Positions 1 to 12,714 of a DNA stretch of 64,000 nt are shown piece by piece. The translations under genes and the position numbers were made by a program. Location: NCBI GenBank assembly GCA_013397845.1, contig VZTG01008979.1, positions 132,966 to 196,965 on the forward strand, read 5' to 3'. The notes below the pieces were generated by a model. It did not search any database. It saw only the letters and a program-made list of their open reading frames with translations, and was not told the DNA's origin. Each line of letters opens with the position of its first letter. The first letter of the stretch is position 1. Origin of the DNA: Melanocharis versteri (taxonomy: Eukaryota; Chordata; Aves; Passeriformes; Melanocharitidae).

Positions 1-3000
1 AAGTTAAAAGGCAAGATAGCTGAGTTAATCTTTCCTGTAAAGGCTCTACTTCAGCCATCCAAAGACAGATAAGAATGTGTCTGCTAAGCCAGAGGAACAG
101 TGTGCCAAAAGAAGTGTTCTGGAAATTCAGCCAGATTTGGGTGGGTAAAACTTGCGATTATATGACTGCTCTTCTTTTGGAGCATAAGTTTTTTTTAGTT
201 TTTTTATTCAGTCTGTCTTCCAGTATAATAAGTTAAAAAAGAAAAATGTGTTAGAGATATTGTTCAAAACTTTCTTAAAACTTCTCTGTTATGCTTTGTG
301 ACTTAACAGGTAGGGCAAAGGTTAGAGATCTCTGTTCCAGAACTAATGATACATCTTCCTGTCCAATTATTTAATGGTATTAGTATTTTTTAAAATAATT
401 TTTCCAGTGGACATAATTATTCTATCCTTCATATATCATCAGTAAGCTTTAGTTTAATTCAAGCATGTTTCTTCCAAATGTAATTCCATTTCTTAAGGCT
501 AGACTGAGGAATTGATAATTTTCCAAATTTTTCTCCCTCTCCTGTGTGAATAAGATACAACTTATTTCAGACCAGAAGTGAACATGGAAAGCTTACCAAG
601 AATTTGAGAGACATAACCTGGTCTTCTGTCGTTAATACAGAGAACTTCCAAGACTGCTCTTAACTTATTTCCCTAACCCAACCCCACCATTTCTCCATGT
701 CCTTGTTGCCTGAGTCACCAGATACTGTTGTCAGTTAAATACTTTTCTCCTACTTCAGCAAAATGTTTTTTTATATGACCTAGAAAAATAAGTAAGCAAA
801 TACAAAGCAGAGAAAGGAATTAGTCATAGGAGTCTGATTCTTATCCTTTGGAAAAGCAGGGAGCCAAGTTGTTCCTGACTCTGCTTAAAGAATTAGATCA
901 TACGTCTCCTTGTGTGGATGCACAGAAAGTGATTCAGAATTCAAGCTGTCTCAAGAGACTCGACTCTGATGCTCTACAAGGATCCTCATCCCACTCTCAC
1001 TTAAGCCAGCTCAGCCTTATCCTAGATGTGATGGTTGGCAGAAGAAACAGTCAAGGTACTTCTCTTCCATGGCAATAATGTGAATAGTAACACAGAGAAT
1101 GCAATAAATTGCGAAACCACCTTCCCTGTAGGCAGATGCCAGCAGCACTTAAGATACTCCAGTTGTTTTTCCACTTCTAAATTGGGCATGAATAGGAGAG
1201 GGAAGGCTGCCATATGTTTTGCTGATGAGCTGTAGTTCGATTGGAATGATTGTGAATGTGCCCCTCACTGCAGGGTGAACTATATTTCCTGGTATGACTG
1301 ATCAATCCCGTAGGTCTTTTCTGTTTATTTTTCCTTCAGTTGTTAGCTACCATCATACTGGGGATTTTAATGAGGTGATAAATTCCAGATGCATGTTTCT
1401 AATCCTCTCCTTGCAAGGCTTCATGGCATATTTATAAAACAGCAGGAATGTTTTTGAGTATGAGTGGTAGGCATGTGTCCACAGCAATAGATATACCATG
1501 GCTGATGTCACTGGGTCACTGAAGGAGTCACCCATAGGGAGGGGGACCCGTAATCCCCTGCCCTCTGAGCCTCACCATGGGGTTTCTGTTAGTTTGGTTT
1601 TTTGACCCATTTAGCTGCCTGCCTGTCCAGACTGTAAGGTCTGCACTGGGTTACGAGAATATTGAGGGAGACAGTGTGGAAAGCCGTGCTGAAGTTGGGG
1701 TAAATGACATCTCCTGCTCCCTGGTTTGTCCACAGATGGCTTCCACTGCCAGTGTAGTGGTAGAAGCTCTTCCTGTTGCACTTAGTGTCCCTTCCAACTA
1801 CTAGTTGTAGGTGAGGTTTGGCTTTCCTAACATCACATCTACGTGTATATGTGATGATTTCTAAATGCCTCCTGTATCTTCTTCCACCTTCTAAATACTG
1901 ACTTTTCGCATCTCAGTTCAGCCCTGGGTTCCTTGTCTTAAGTAGGTCTTGACTTCTCAAAGGTGTGCTAAGTGAAAGACCTCCAGAAAGAAACATGGGT
2001 GTTTTCTCTGGAAGGATGTGTTAACCATTGCTGTTGGTAATTATGTGAAGAACAGAATGAAGAGAGAGGACCAGCATCTTGTAACATCTTCTAATTCTTT
2101 TCCAAAGCAGGACCTGAATTATTGTTGAAAGCACGTGCAGGTGGAAGTGCTGTATTTTTAGGCTGTTATGTTTCTGCCATAGAAACCGGTTTAATGCATA
2201 CAGCAGACAACTGCACATGTACACATTTGTGTTGATGAAATCTGTTTAATTTTTCATTTAGAATTAGTCTAAGAACATTAATGGAAACCTAAAAAATTAA
2301 TGTTTGCTAATATTCTTCATGTTTAAAACATGTTCCTGTCCTGCATGGGAAGAATCAGGTTTTATTCTTATTGTAGAGAAGAATGAGGACTATAATAAGT
2401 TTGTGGTTTTTCATGGGTTTTGAAATGAATTTTTTGTGCACTTCCACATGCTTCTCTTACTTTGCAGATTAAGTTTTGTTGTATTTATCACCCAGTCATA
2501 TTCATCTGGGTTTTGAACGTAAGTCCTTATATTCTTTGTGGTCAGTCCATAGCAATTCTGTGCATTATCAAGAGCCTGCAAATCGTCCCAGATGAAAACA
2601 TTAAAAAGGCGATTTTCTCTTGCCCTTTCTCAGATAGCTCAGAGAGCACTTCTTCCATCAATATGTGGACAAGAGGCTGGGAAACCACCTCAAACCAGAC
2701 ACTGGGTGTGTTGCATGATGGTAGCTATTGCCTGTGCTCCACATCCTGTTATGTTTACTGCTGTTAATTAAGTTGGCTTTCCTGATGGTACACTTACTTA
2801 GCTTTCCATTGCAATTACAGCTGCGTGAAGTGTCAGCAGGTGCGTGCTTAGGGCGGTAATATAGTTGCTGATTTATCCTTCTGTTTGATTTGAAGCCAGC
2901 AGGGAGGAGGGAGAGGGGAGGCAGTGTAATAGTTTTGCACGCTTTCAGGCGCCTTGAATAGCTGGCACTGTACAGAAACGGAGACCTGGATTCGCTCCAG

Positions 3001-6000
3001 GGCCACCAGTTCTGCAGTGAGCAGCCACAGGAAGGGCCTGTTTGCAGATGCAGTTCAATGCAAGAACGTAAGTGCACGGTTTGTGTCGTGAAGGAAGACA
3101 GCAGTAATTATCAGACCATCTGTATAAAAGGCAGCAGAAACCCACCACCACTGCTCAGTCTTGTGAGGCCTTAAACAATAACACTGCAAAATGTCACAAC
3201 TAGCTTCAACAGTCAGTGCCCTTGAGGTGGTTTACTCTTTGCTCCAAATAAGAGAGTAGAGTGCCTTGATGCTGATGAAGCTGTTGAAGTTGTAGTCCTG
3301 ACTGCTGTGATTACCCAGCAGCTAGGTGCCTTGCAACAAACTGGAATTTCGTTCAATGGATCAGTTATCTAAAGCAATCTGGGGCGAATTAGGCTGCCAA
3401 ATAAACACCCAGCTCAACTTCATAGGAGTAGGTCTTGGAGAGGGGAGAAAGGTTTAATATCTTAACCTTCACAGGCCATCGAACAGGTGATGGACCTAAT
3501 TTCAGATTTAAAGCTCTGAATGATTTTGGAGTTGGAGGCTGACCAGATGTAGGCAGCTAATTCTGAGAAAGACGAGTAGAGAGGAAAAGAGGGCATCTTC
3601 TGTCTTCTAGTGGAGTACTCCTCCGAGGCTAGACCCTCCGCTGGCTGAGGTGGAGCAGAAAACCCAGTCGCATCCCCTTCTCATTTCCAGAAGATGTAAT
3701 AACCAGAGTTGTGACTTACTGTGAGTGGACCTCAGTTTTTCCTGTGGAGGGTGTTTGATTTGAAATACTCACCAGGTCATTAATTCTTCCATGTCCCAGG
3801 CAAGAACCCTGATGAGGGGCTGAGAATCAGTTTCTTCTGTCTTCCTGTCAGTGGGACAGGAAGGGTCCTGCACCTGGTTTGAGCTTCGGTGGACAGTGTC
3901 AAAGTGCACCTGACACCAAAGTAATCTTGAAGTTCTAACCCTTTCTAAGTAGGGAGACCCTGAATTAAAGTGTTGAAAGACTTGATGGCACTTAACAGTT
4001 GGCCATTACTACCGAGTCCTTCTCTGCATTTGATCATGCAGTGGCTTGGTGCAGGAAATAAAGGTTTGCTATACATGAGTATCTTAAATTGAGGCAGACA
4101 GCAAATTCCTGGATACCCATCGCCCCCTGCCAGCAGACTGCTTATGATTTCCCAAAGCAGGGATGAGATGCAGTAGGACTGCCCGCCCACTGGGAGCAGC
4201 TTGAGATACAAAGAACTAATCAGCTGTTTAATAGGGGGCCTTATGATTAACCAGAAGTCCTCGTTCCTGTTGATATGAGAAATTTACAATTCCACCTCCA
4301 GAAAATTCAAACTTGTCATACACATTATCTGTGGCTTACTTTTGTCAGAGCCTTAAGCTATGCTGTTTCTCTGCTTTGTTCTGTGAAAGAAAAGCCTGCA
4401 GCCTGTGCTGAAAAATGGCTGTTTGAGGCTCCATATACTGCCAGCAGGCAAAGCCCAAGCCACTGCAATTCTTGCTAGGTTCTGCCACAAGGGAAGCAGA
4501 GAAAATTTCTAGATGGAAATGTGCTGACCAGAAAGCCACGTAGTGGTACTTTACAGACAACAAAGAGAGTTCCTTTGTAGGGTGGCTTTTTTCTTGGGAT
4601 CTGGGAAGAGAGAGCTGGGGTTATGGCAAATCTTTGGGTAGCAGAAGATTGTGAGAAGGATTGGTTTGATAGGAACAGCTGAGCAAATACTTCTCATCCC
4701 ATCAGAAGTGGGGGAGGATTTGCTGTATTCTGCTGAATTCTTGCACAGAGATAGTGTTTATAGGCTCTTCACCTAAAGAGTAATTGAGAAATAAGCCCTT
4801 TTTCAGCTGTTGCCTGCTCTTGTTTTTCACATCTGTGTGAAGGACAGGAGCCAAGTATCTTGTTTTGTAGGAGATTTTAGTTGTGTCGAAGCAGACAGGA
4901 CTCTAATCTGAGCAAATATTTTTTCTGTCTCACTTGTTTCTACTCTGTAGAAAAAAATTACCTGACAGCCCTTTTCCTTTTTTTTGCCTTACATTTTCTT
5001 ACGTAGTTAAGGTCTGTGTGATTTACCAGATACCTGGATAACTATTTCTTTAGTGCTCTCCTGGGTACTAGTAGCAGTGTTTTTACTGTCAAGTGCAGAT
5101 GTGGACTGAGGTCACAGCTGCATTCATCTATGAAGCAGTTGTATTTATTATAATAAACTTACATATTCATACTTATCAGACCTATGTTTTACAAGGCACT
5201 GTTATTATATATGCTGAGAGATCACCTTTGCTATTTATAAGAAGATAAATGCTTTTGGGTGCTGAGAACTTGTAACTGCAGGTGACTGTGGTGGAGTTGT
5301 GTCTGCTGAAAATGAGGCCAAGGAGACACAATCAACCATAAGACCAAGGCCGGAATGCAGATGTTGCCTTTGATTCTGCTCCACCAGCCAAAGACCTTGC
5401 CTGTCTTACTGCTCCTCAGGCACTTGAGTGAATGCCAGTGGAAGGATGTGGCCTTTATGTTGCAGCATCTTTCTGGAGAGAGATTAAACCACTTTGGGAC
5501 TCAGGAATAGTTACTTAGGTGGGACTCCCGAGTGCAGAGTTCGACTCTCTGTTTCGATTTCCATGTTCTGTCAGCACCTGTAGCAAAATAGATTCCTTGG
5601 GGTAACCCCTCCATTGTGCAGTGGTCTTCCCCATGTCTGCAGCCAATAGTCTGTGAGTTTCCTTAGACAGCAGTACAGCCAGTAGGTTTGCTTTGAAGAC
5701 TGCTTTTTATGGAGATATGGAAATGCACTTACAGAACGTCTGAAATAATTAAAATTTTAAGTAAACTTGGTAGAAAAATAACTTTCTCAATTACATGGTA
5801 CACCTTCAATTGGTCTTCCCCATTCTTCATCTGTCAGGTCTAAGTCTTGTGGCAGTGTACCTCAGTGACATCACTCCTCATTGATAGCACAGCCATGACT
5901 CAGGGCTTCATCAGAATTGTTTCTGCTAGTCACTTTGTGGTGATTGCCTGCTCTTTCTTTCTGTGTCAAGGCTTATTTGTTTCTTCTCTGTTCAGCATCA

Positions 6001-9000
6001 TTGTATCCTGGCAGCTGAGTTGCAACCAGATTAGATTATTTTATTTTTAAAACTTTTTTGTCCTAGCACAAGGAAATGCATATGCACACTTCAACTGTCT
6101 GCTGTCATCTGTTCCGTGGGAGCAGACCTGAGCCTTCTGACTTTGAGGGCTCAGCACTGGATCTTCCTGGAGGTGACCCAGCCTCAGCAGTTCATCCCTT
6201 ACAGTTTGTATGAGGACTCTTGGTCTTTTGCCCATGACAATATTAGGGCCACATCTGGTGCTTCCATAACTTCATCTAATGCTACTACCAGCCCCCCAAG
6301 AATTTTTCCTTTGTGTTCTTAGTTTTGGTCTACTGCTATATTATCATTTACACAGTCCCCCTAGACTCCCTTTAGTTTTCTTGCCCCCTACTCCAAAACT
6401 GCCAGTGCTTCTTGTGTTTCAGTGAATCCCAGTTTGTATCATAGAATTTACAGATCTGTGCACCAATCATTTAACCTATGACTGGTATGCAGCCTTTTTT
6501 TGGAATTCATGTCAGGCTTGTCTTCAGAACAGTGGTTAGAGATCATGCAGTGTACTGTATCTGGTTGTTGATTTTATTTCACCCGCTCATCCTCTGTTTC
6601 TGTGTCTACAGGAGGGTTTCTGCCACTACATGCGGATTGACAATTTATGTTTTGTTTTACTCTTCCAAAATATATTACTAATCAAACATCTTAAATGTTA
6701 AATGAGGTTGTGGCCCATATGATGCAAAACGTCTGGAGGAAAAACCTAAGAATATTACAGATTGCATTTCAAAGATATGGTGGTGGTAGGGAATGCAGCT
6801 CTGCTGCAGCAGCTCTACTAAGAAGGGACCTGTTCAACTGTGTAGATGCAGGTGTAATTGGAGAAGATCTATGGGACCATTTCACTGAGCAGCAATTATA
6901 CACAGAACATATGCAAGTAAGGAGTTGGTTTGTAAGGTTTGGGTCATACCATATACCTTTACATGAAAGTCTCTGCTTTGCTTCTCCATATAGGAAGGAA
7001 GTTCAGTGCCATGATTTAAGTGTGAACGCAGAGAAAACCCTGTCTCTGTGACCTGACATGGTGTGTAACTTTGATCTGTGACGCAGCAGTTCCTCGGTGT
7101 GCCAGCAGTTCATGACATGGGACATGCAGACACAGTCCTTTCACTCCACTGAATTATGAATGAAAGGATGTACCTTCTAAATCATAAATCACATTGCAGA
7201 CAGCTTTCGAAGTGAGACTGTATTTTTGGTGAAGTTGCAAATTAGCAAAGCAACTAATTATGTCTTATCCTGTGTCATGGGTTAACTTTTGATCAATGAA
7301 ATGAACATTGCCCTAGGGAAATGCAGTTCTTGGGATCATCACTGATCTGTGAAAGAAGGAAATTGACTTTAGAAAAGTCTTCTGGGGATGGCTTCAGTCC
7401 ACTTCAGACTGATAGTAAGGCTCATTCTGCTTCAGCTGGCTTTGGGCACAACTGGTCCTTCCCTGTAAAGCAAAGCCAAAGCATGGGCACAATTTAAGGA
7501 AAATGCATACCAATTCAATAAATATATGTGCATGTGCTTAATTATGAAGGTTTTTTAGTAAACCAGGGTCTTTATTCTGCTGTGATTTGCCGTCAGGCAA
7601 TGAGAGATAGTACATCAAAGACTGATTATACTTAAGCTTGCATGTTACTCCATTAATAAGCTGATTTTGTTGTTGACTTTTGTCAGCTAATAAATCTGGC
7701 TTTTGTAAGTAAGTTAATTGTCATGTAATTGGGATCGATATTGTCAGGAGCTGTGTTGTTTTTCCATAGCACATTAAATCAGGAACAAGAAATCAGCAAA
7801 GCTTTTGCTGTAGCCTGATGGCAGTATCAGCAAACGGAGTGTTTGTTCTTCCAGTCCTTTTTGGTGCTGCTGTCAAGTGGTGGGGAATATAGACAGCAGG
7901 TTGGCATCATCCTTGATTCCAGGCTCCTACATATGGGTACGTGAGTCTATTCTCACAGGCACACAGAGTAAAGCACCTGTTCGGTTTTATGGGTAAAAAG
8001 TGACAAAGTCACCAGTGTCGGATCTCAAAGGGTTTCCCTGTGAGTTGTGGTACTGGTTTGCTTTCACAGATCCACCCAGTAAATGCTCAGCCTTGGATGA
8101 GCTGGCTCAGAAAGCTTACTGACTGCCTGGGATTGGAACCATGATGAGAGACTCCTCCATCCTTTGCATCGTTTTCAACCATTTAAAGTGCAGTCATCGT
8201 TTTCAACCATTTAAAGTGCAGTCATCTGAAACTTCTCTTTGATGGCCTGTTTGTTTGTCAGTCAGTGGTCTCGGGAGCTTCATAAATATTCAGCAATGTA
8301 GGCTTTCTGACTTCCAGCTGGTGCTTTAACCTTCTTTTGCAGGAATAAAAGCTAAGCCATTGAGACTTTAAAAATGGTGCTGACTCGTAACCTAGATAAC
8401 TTAAAGATAAAAAATAGATTGAGGGACTATATTCCTCTACAGATGCTCCTTTAATTTTGGTGGTTTGAGTGACTGTAATTATATATTTTAAAATAGCCAT
8501 TTCCCGTCTCTTCTTGTTTTCGAGAAAACAGATGCAAAATAAGCAAGGCAGGGGTGGGCATGGGGAATGTGTGTGCAGCCTCTGTGGCCTCTCTGTTTTA
8601 GTCTAAGGTTTATTACAGGTGAAGCTCTTGGGGCTCTGGGAAATGGTGCCTCCACTCCCCATCCTGTGTGTGATCAGATGTGAGTGTCTGGACTGACAGA
8701 GCCAGTGTGTGGAGGCAGAGATAAGGACTGCTCACATTCCTGAAATCCTTTTTATTTTAGTCCTAATGGACTCAAGAAGGGCTTCTAGATTCATGGGCTC
8801 TGTTTCCTCCCTGCTTTTCTGGCCTAACAAAATCCTTGCCGTGCAGCATCAGCCAAGGAGGCAAGTGTCCATCACCATGGATGAAGTGCTCCAACCAAAG
8901 ACATGTTGAAGAGCAGAGGGGTACCATGAGCACTGGTGTAACAGAAGGCAGCAGCTTCCAGCCCATTTTGAAAGGAGCCTGAATCTGTCCTTCACTTCAC

Positions 9001-10505
9001 CATATGTCTTGAAAGCTCCTATCGGGTTGACCCACTGTGGGAGCATGGAGGAATACTTAATTTCTTGGTCCCGTTGGGACTGAAGTTAATGCTGACTTGC
9101 TAAGTCTTGTTATGTGAGGTCTGGTAGCTTTGAGTATGAGCAGTTGTCAGGGTCTTGGGAAGCTTTAAAGAAGAAAAATTGCAGATGGGTCACTTTCAGG
9201 TTCAGTGACAGCAAAGTGGGTGTTTTCTCTTCTGGCATGAGGAGCTTCCTTGGCCTGAGTGTCAAACTGGGTACCTGAGTCTGTTAATGAACCTTGCTAT
9301 GATGATCCTGTCAGATCCTCCAGCTTGCCTGAATAAATCCTACTTATTTGTCACCAGAAGAGCATGTAACTGTTTTCACTTGCAAAACGGCTGATTATGT
9401 ATTCATAGAGCATCCTCCTCCGGCCCCAGTTAGAGGCTGAAGCCTACATGGCAATGTATTTTCTGAGTGAAGCCTTGTTAATTGAGCATGTAAATGTGTA
9501 ATTGTCTGTACAATTATTCAATTGACATGGTTTTAGTTTGCATACAAATACGGGAGCACAGTCATGCAGTTGAGCAAACCATCCAAGGTCAGATGCTTAA
9601 ATAAATATGTGCATTCTGCACACAGATGTGAACACCCTTAAAAAGATCAATCCAGTTTTTGTCACCTCCTCTTTTCTTTTTGTATGTGGATATGCTAATC
9701 TGCTTATTTTCATCCAAGCCTGTAACATACCATAGATTATGTGTTAACTTGGTCCTTTTCTCTACTAAATATGTTTCGTTGGTGTGGGAAATGGGAGTTA
9801 CTGTAGGAATTGTTCAGAGGTTGCCCTTGATATATGTGCTTGTTTTTCGTGAAGTGGTACCTTGTGCTTACAATGATTGGTGCTGTAATACCTTTAAAAA
9901 TCTTCTGTGCATAGGAAATATTAATTTGAAGTGTTTTAGAGGAAAGGCTGCTTTAATAATGGGAGTTGTTGGCACTTGCAGTCCAGTGCAACTTCTGACA
10001 AGCAAAAAGGGCATAAAATTTGCAAATAATGGTACAATTGGAGTTTTCTCTGCGCTCTGTGGTTTCTCTGCTTGGAAGCTGCTGGCCTTCAAAGAAAAGA
10101 TGATCTGTCAGTTTTGTTCTGGCAGTTCTTGTCTGTTCCAGTGAATAAAGCTCCAAACATCTGTTGGAGGTCTGCAGTGCTCGCTTACTGTGAAAGACAA
10201 CACAGTAATACTGCTTTTCTTTATAACTTGACCTTTTTTGTATAGAAATGAGCACCACATTTGGTCTTTTTGGGGTGGTTTGAGATTAAGTATATAGGAA
10301 GGTAGTTTCAAGAATGTGTGAAAAGTTCCTGAATAGGGATAGAGCTGTACCATGTATATGATTGACAGCTTTACCCAGCCGAGGGTAGTCTGTTCTTAAA
10401 ATAATGCTTTGGTCGGGGGTGTGAATGGTGTCAGGGTTGGGGATGCCATTTTAATCTGAGTGAGAACCACTCCTCTAACACCCCTATCTCTTTATTTCTC
10501 CGCAG
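1..10505 (+). other. VOPP1 upstream intron (no exon recognised)
   Basis: This is AT-rich single-copy-looking intronic sequence. I searched by eye for the expected preceding VOPP1 exon (the stretch before CRSYEDCC, ending in a split Ile codon) and did not find it. A perfect 28-bp tandem duplication lies at 8167-8222. Stretches near 7500-7800 and 9360-9640 are AT-rich with TAATTA-type motifs and could be conserved noncoding elements, but this cannot be shown from one sequence. Open frames here, including the ATG frame 6695-7051, resemble no known family. Confidence 0.6.
8167..8222. repeat. Perfect 28-bp tandem duplication
   Basis: A 28-bp unit starting CATCGTTTTC and ending AAAGTGCAGT occurs at 8167-8194 and again, identically, at 8195-8222. 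A further CATC at 8223 begins a third unit that diverges at once. Two identical copies imply a recent local duplication or an assembly artefact. No coding or splice feature overlaps it. Confidence 0.93.
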
Positions 10506-10583
10506 ATGTCGCTCCTATGAGGATTGCTGTGGCTCAAGATGCTGTGTGAGAGCTCTCTCTATCCAGAGACTATGGTATTTTTG
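10506..10583 (+). CDS. VOPP1: VOPP1 coding exon: cysteine-rich segment and start of membrane span
   Basis: The acceptor is CTCCGCAG before 10506 and the donor is GTAGGT at 10584. The exon starts with the last base of a split Ile codon, reads CRSYEDCCGSRCCVRALSIQ then RLWYF, and ends with two bases of a Trp codon completed in the next exon. The segment is nearly identical to the known vertebrate VOPP1 sequence. The CC...CC pattern is the end of the luminal cysteine-rich region, and LWYFW begins the transmembrane helix. The exon is 78 bp and in phase with the next exon across a 2.0 kb intron. Confidence 0.96.
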
Positions 10584-12577
10584 GTAGGTCCAGGGCATTT
10601 GGGAATTTTGTGTTTGTCCTTGTCTTGTTTGTTGGACTTAAATCAGGGTATTGCCAGCCCTGGTATTTTAAAGTACAGTAGGTGCAAGTATGCAATAATG
10701 TCTATGTGTACATTGAAATGCAAGGACTTTGTTTTTTTCTTATAAAATTCTCCCGATGTGGTAAGAAAACACAGAAAAAGGAGATTAATCATGTCAGGAT
10801 GACCTTTCCTGCTCCTGCATCCTGCTGCTTTGTACAGGCAGCGGTTCCACTTTTATCCAGAATTGCTGAATTCTTTATGCCTGTCCCAGCCTACTACCAG
10901 ACAGCAACATTCTTCCTTTTTTGTTGGGCTCTCAGTTTTAAAAGTGGATCATATAAGGAGGATTGTTCTTTAAGGCAGGGTTTAATATATTCTTGCCAGC
11001 TGAATTGAGGCTTCAATTAAAAAGGAAGAGAAGTACATTTATGACTATGAGGATTTCACTGGAGATGACAGCAAAGAAAAAGAAGGCAGAAAGATTGAGC
11101 TTGTGAAACCAGCAGCTCGGTAATCTGGATAAAGCTTAAACTAATCACTGTTATATGCATAATGAAAAAATAAGGTAAATTCTGTTTGGAGTGGAATTTA
11201 AGAAAGCACCTGAACAAAACCTTTCATTACAGTCAAGAGAAAGCAAGTGCTCTCCTAGAAAACCTGATTTCAGGCATTTTTATGTGGAATTTGAAGACTT
11301 ATTTTAAAAAAGCCTTCAAAATTGAAACAAATAAACAGTGAAAAACAGAATCCTGATATATACTATAATACAGAGATTTCCCAAAGCTGACTGTGGGATT
11401 TCAGTGTACAATCCTTACTGATATAAGTGAAGAGCTCTCTATCTCAATCCCTGATTTTCTGTTCAGAAAAAAATCCTTTGCAGGAACACTGCCAAAGGGG
11501 AATGTATTAATACTGGCTCAGGGAAAAAGAACCTCCTTCTGCTCTCATTTCTAATGTAGAAAGAAGAACAGAGTTTGAGCCTTTGCATGAAATAACTCTT
11601 GGCTGCCGTGCTGTGCCACACTCTTCCTCTCAGGCACTGGGGAATTCTCCAGAGGAGATAAGTATGGTGTGCAGCCTTGCCTCTGGCCAACTTCCTTCCC
11701 TTCCAAAAAGCACAGTTGTCATTGTCTTCCAGTAAAAGGCCATGAAACAAAACGGCAATTACAGGCAGAAGAGCCATTCGTATTTGCAAGAGCTTGCATG
11801 AGTCACTGGAGTGTCTGATAACTGATCAAGGAAACACAGTGAAATGAAAGCTGCTGTCTGAAGAACAAAATCTGATGCGCCTTTGCTGCACGTTCCTGTT
11901 TGCACAGCACCAGTGCAAGGGAATGATGAGGACAGTTTAGTTAGGTTGGAAAAGATGCTGAGAGGAGAATGGTAGCTAAATTATGTATTTTTTATTGAGA
12001 ATGTAATATCCCGTGTAGGAAGCACAAAGCAAAGTTTGTCACCATCAGTGCTGAATGCTTCAGTCTTCTGGCTTGAGGTCAAGTGCCAGCTACCATATTT
12101 CCCGTGGGAGACGAAATTACAATGTTGAGTTTATTTAAGAACATCTAAGATTCTTCTTTTAATGGCAAGTGCAGAATGGTATTCCTCTCTGTACCCCACA
12201 AACCTCCTGAGCAGCCTAGATGCTGTAAGCCTGAGGTCTGCATCCAAGATGTTTAGTTTTGAAACTGTACTGACCTGGAATTTCAGTTTGGCATCCCAGT
12301 GGCCAAGGTCAGGTGTGAACCTGAACTTTTGAAAAGTTCAGGTGTGCTTTACTTTTGGGTTACATGCCAGAAAACATTGACAGTAGTACTAATGACTGAA
12401 GATGTATATCCGTAAGTGCCCCGTGAGTGCTATCCTAAATGACAGACCTGCTCTCAACGGGCAACCTATATAAGAAACCCTGTTAAAAGTTGTAGGCTGA
12501 TGTATTCTCAGTGAATGGTCTGGATTTAAATGCTGCCTGCATGTGCAGGTTTTGACTTCCCTCTTCTTTTTGCCCAG
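10584..12577 (+). other. VOPP1 intron
   Basis: This 1,994-bp intron has a GTAGGT donor and a pyrimidine-rich acceptor ending TTTTTGCCCAG. Splitting the Trp codon TG|G preserves the frame. Nothing else in it can be supported. Confidence 0.9.
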
Positions 12578-12714
12578 GTTCCTTTTGATGATGGGAGTTT
12601 TGTTCTGTTGTGGAGCTGGTTTCTTTATCCGAAGGCGGATGTACCCTCCTCCATTAGTAGAAGAACCTACTTTTAACGTGTCTTACACCAGACAACCAGT
12701 CAACACTGCATCAG
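12578..12714 (+). CDS. VOPP1: VOPP1 coding exon: transmembrane helix and start of cytosolic tail
   Basis: The exon completes Trp and then encodes FLLMMGVLFCCGAGFFI, a single hydrophobic span. RRRMYPPPLVEEP follows, a basic stop-transfer and the start of the proline-rich cytosolic tail. It continues with FNVSYTRQPVNTAS and ends with the first base of a Gly codon before donor GTGAGA (12715). The positive charges after the helix suit a luminal N-terminus and cytosolic C-terminus. The segment is strongly conserved with mammals up to SYTRQP. The following few residues (VNTASG) differ from the human PNPGPGA region, a variable linker. The exon is 137 bp. Confidence 0.97.

Noticed and set aside
6430..6450. 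Minus-strand CR1 3' end suggested by TATCATAGAATTTACAG
   Set aside because: The expected GGTTGGAAGGGACC-type sequence does not follow. A short chance match.
6695..7051. 118-codon ATG open frame on the + strand
   Set aside because: No recognisable domain or homologue, no splice context and ordinary intronic composition. It is single-frame and lies inside the VOPP1 intron.
9659..10144. 161-codon open frame on the + strand
   Set aside because: It begins at TTG, not ATG, and reads as AT-rich hydrophobic noise without known motifs.
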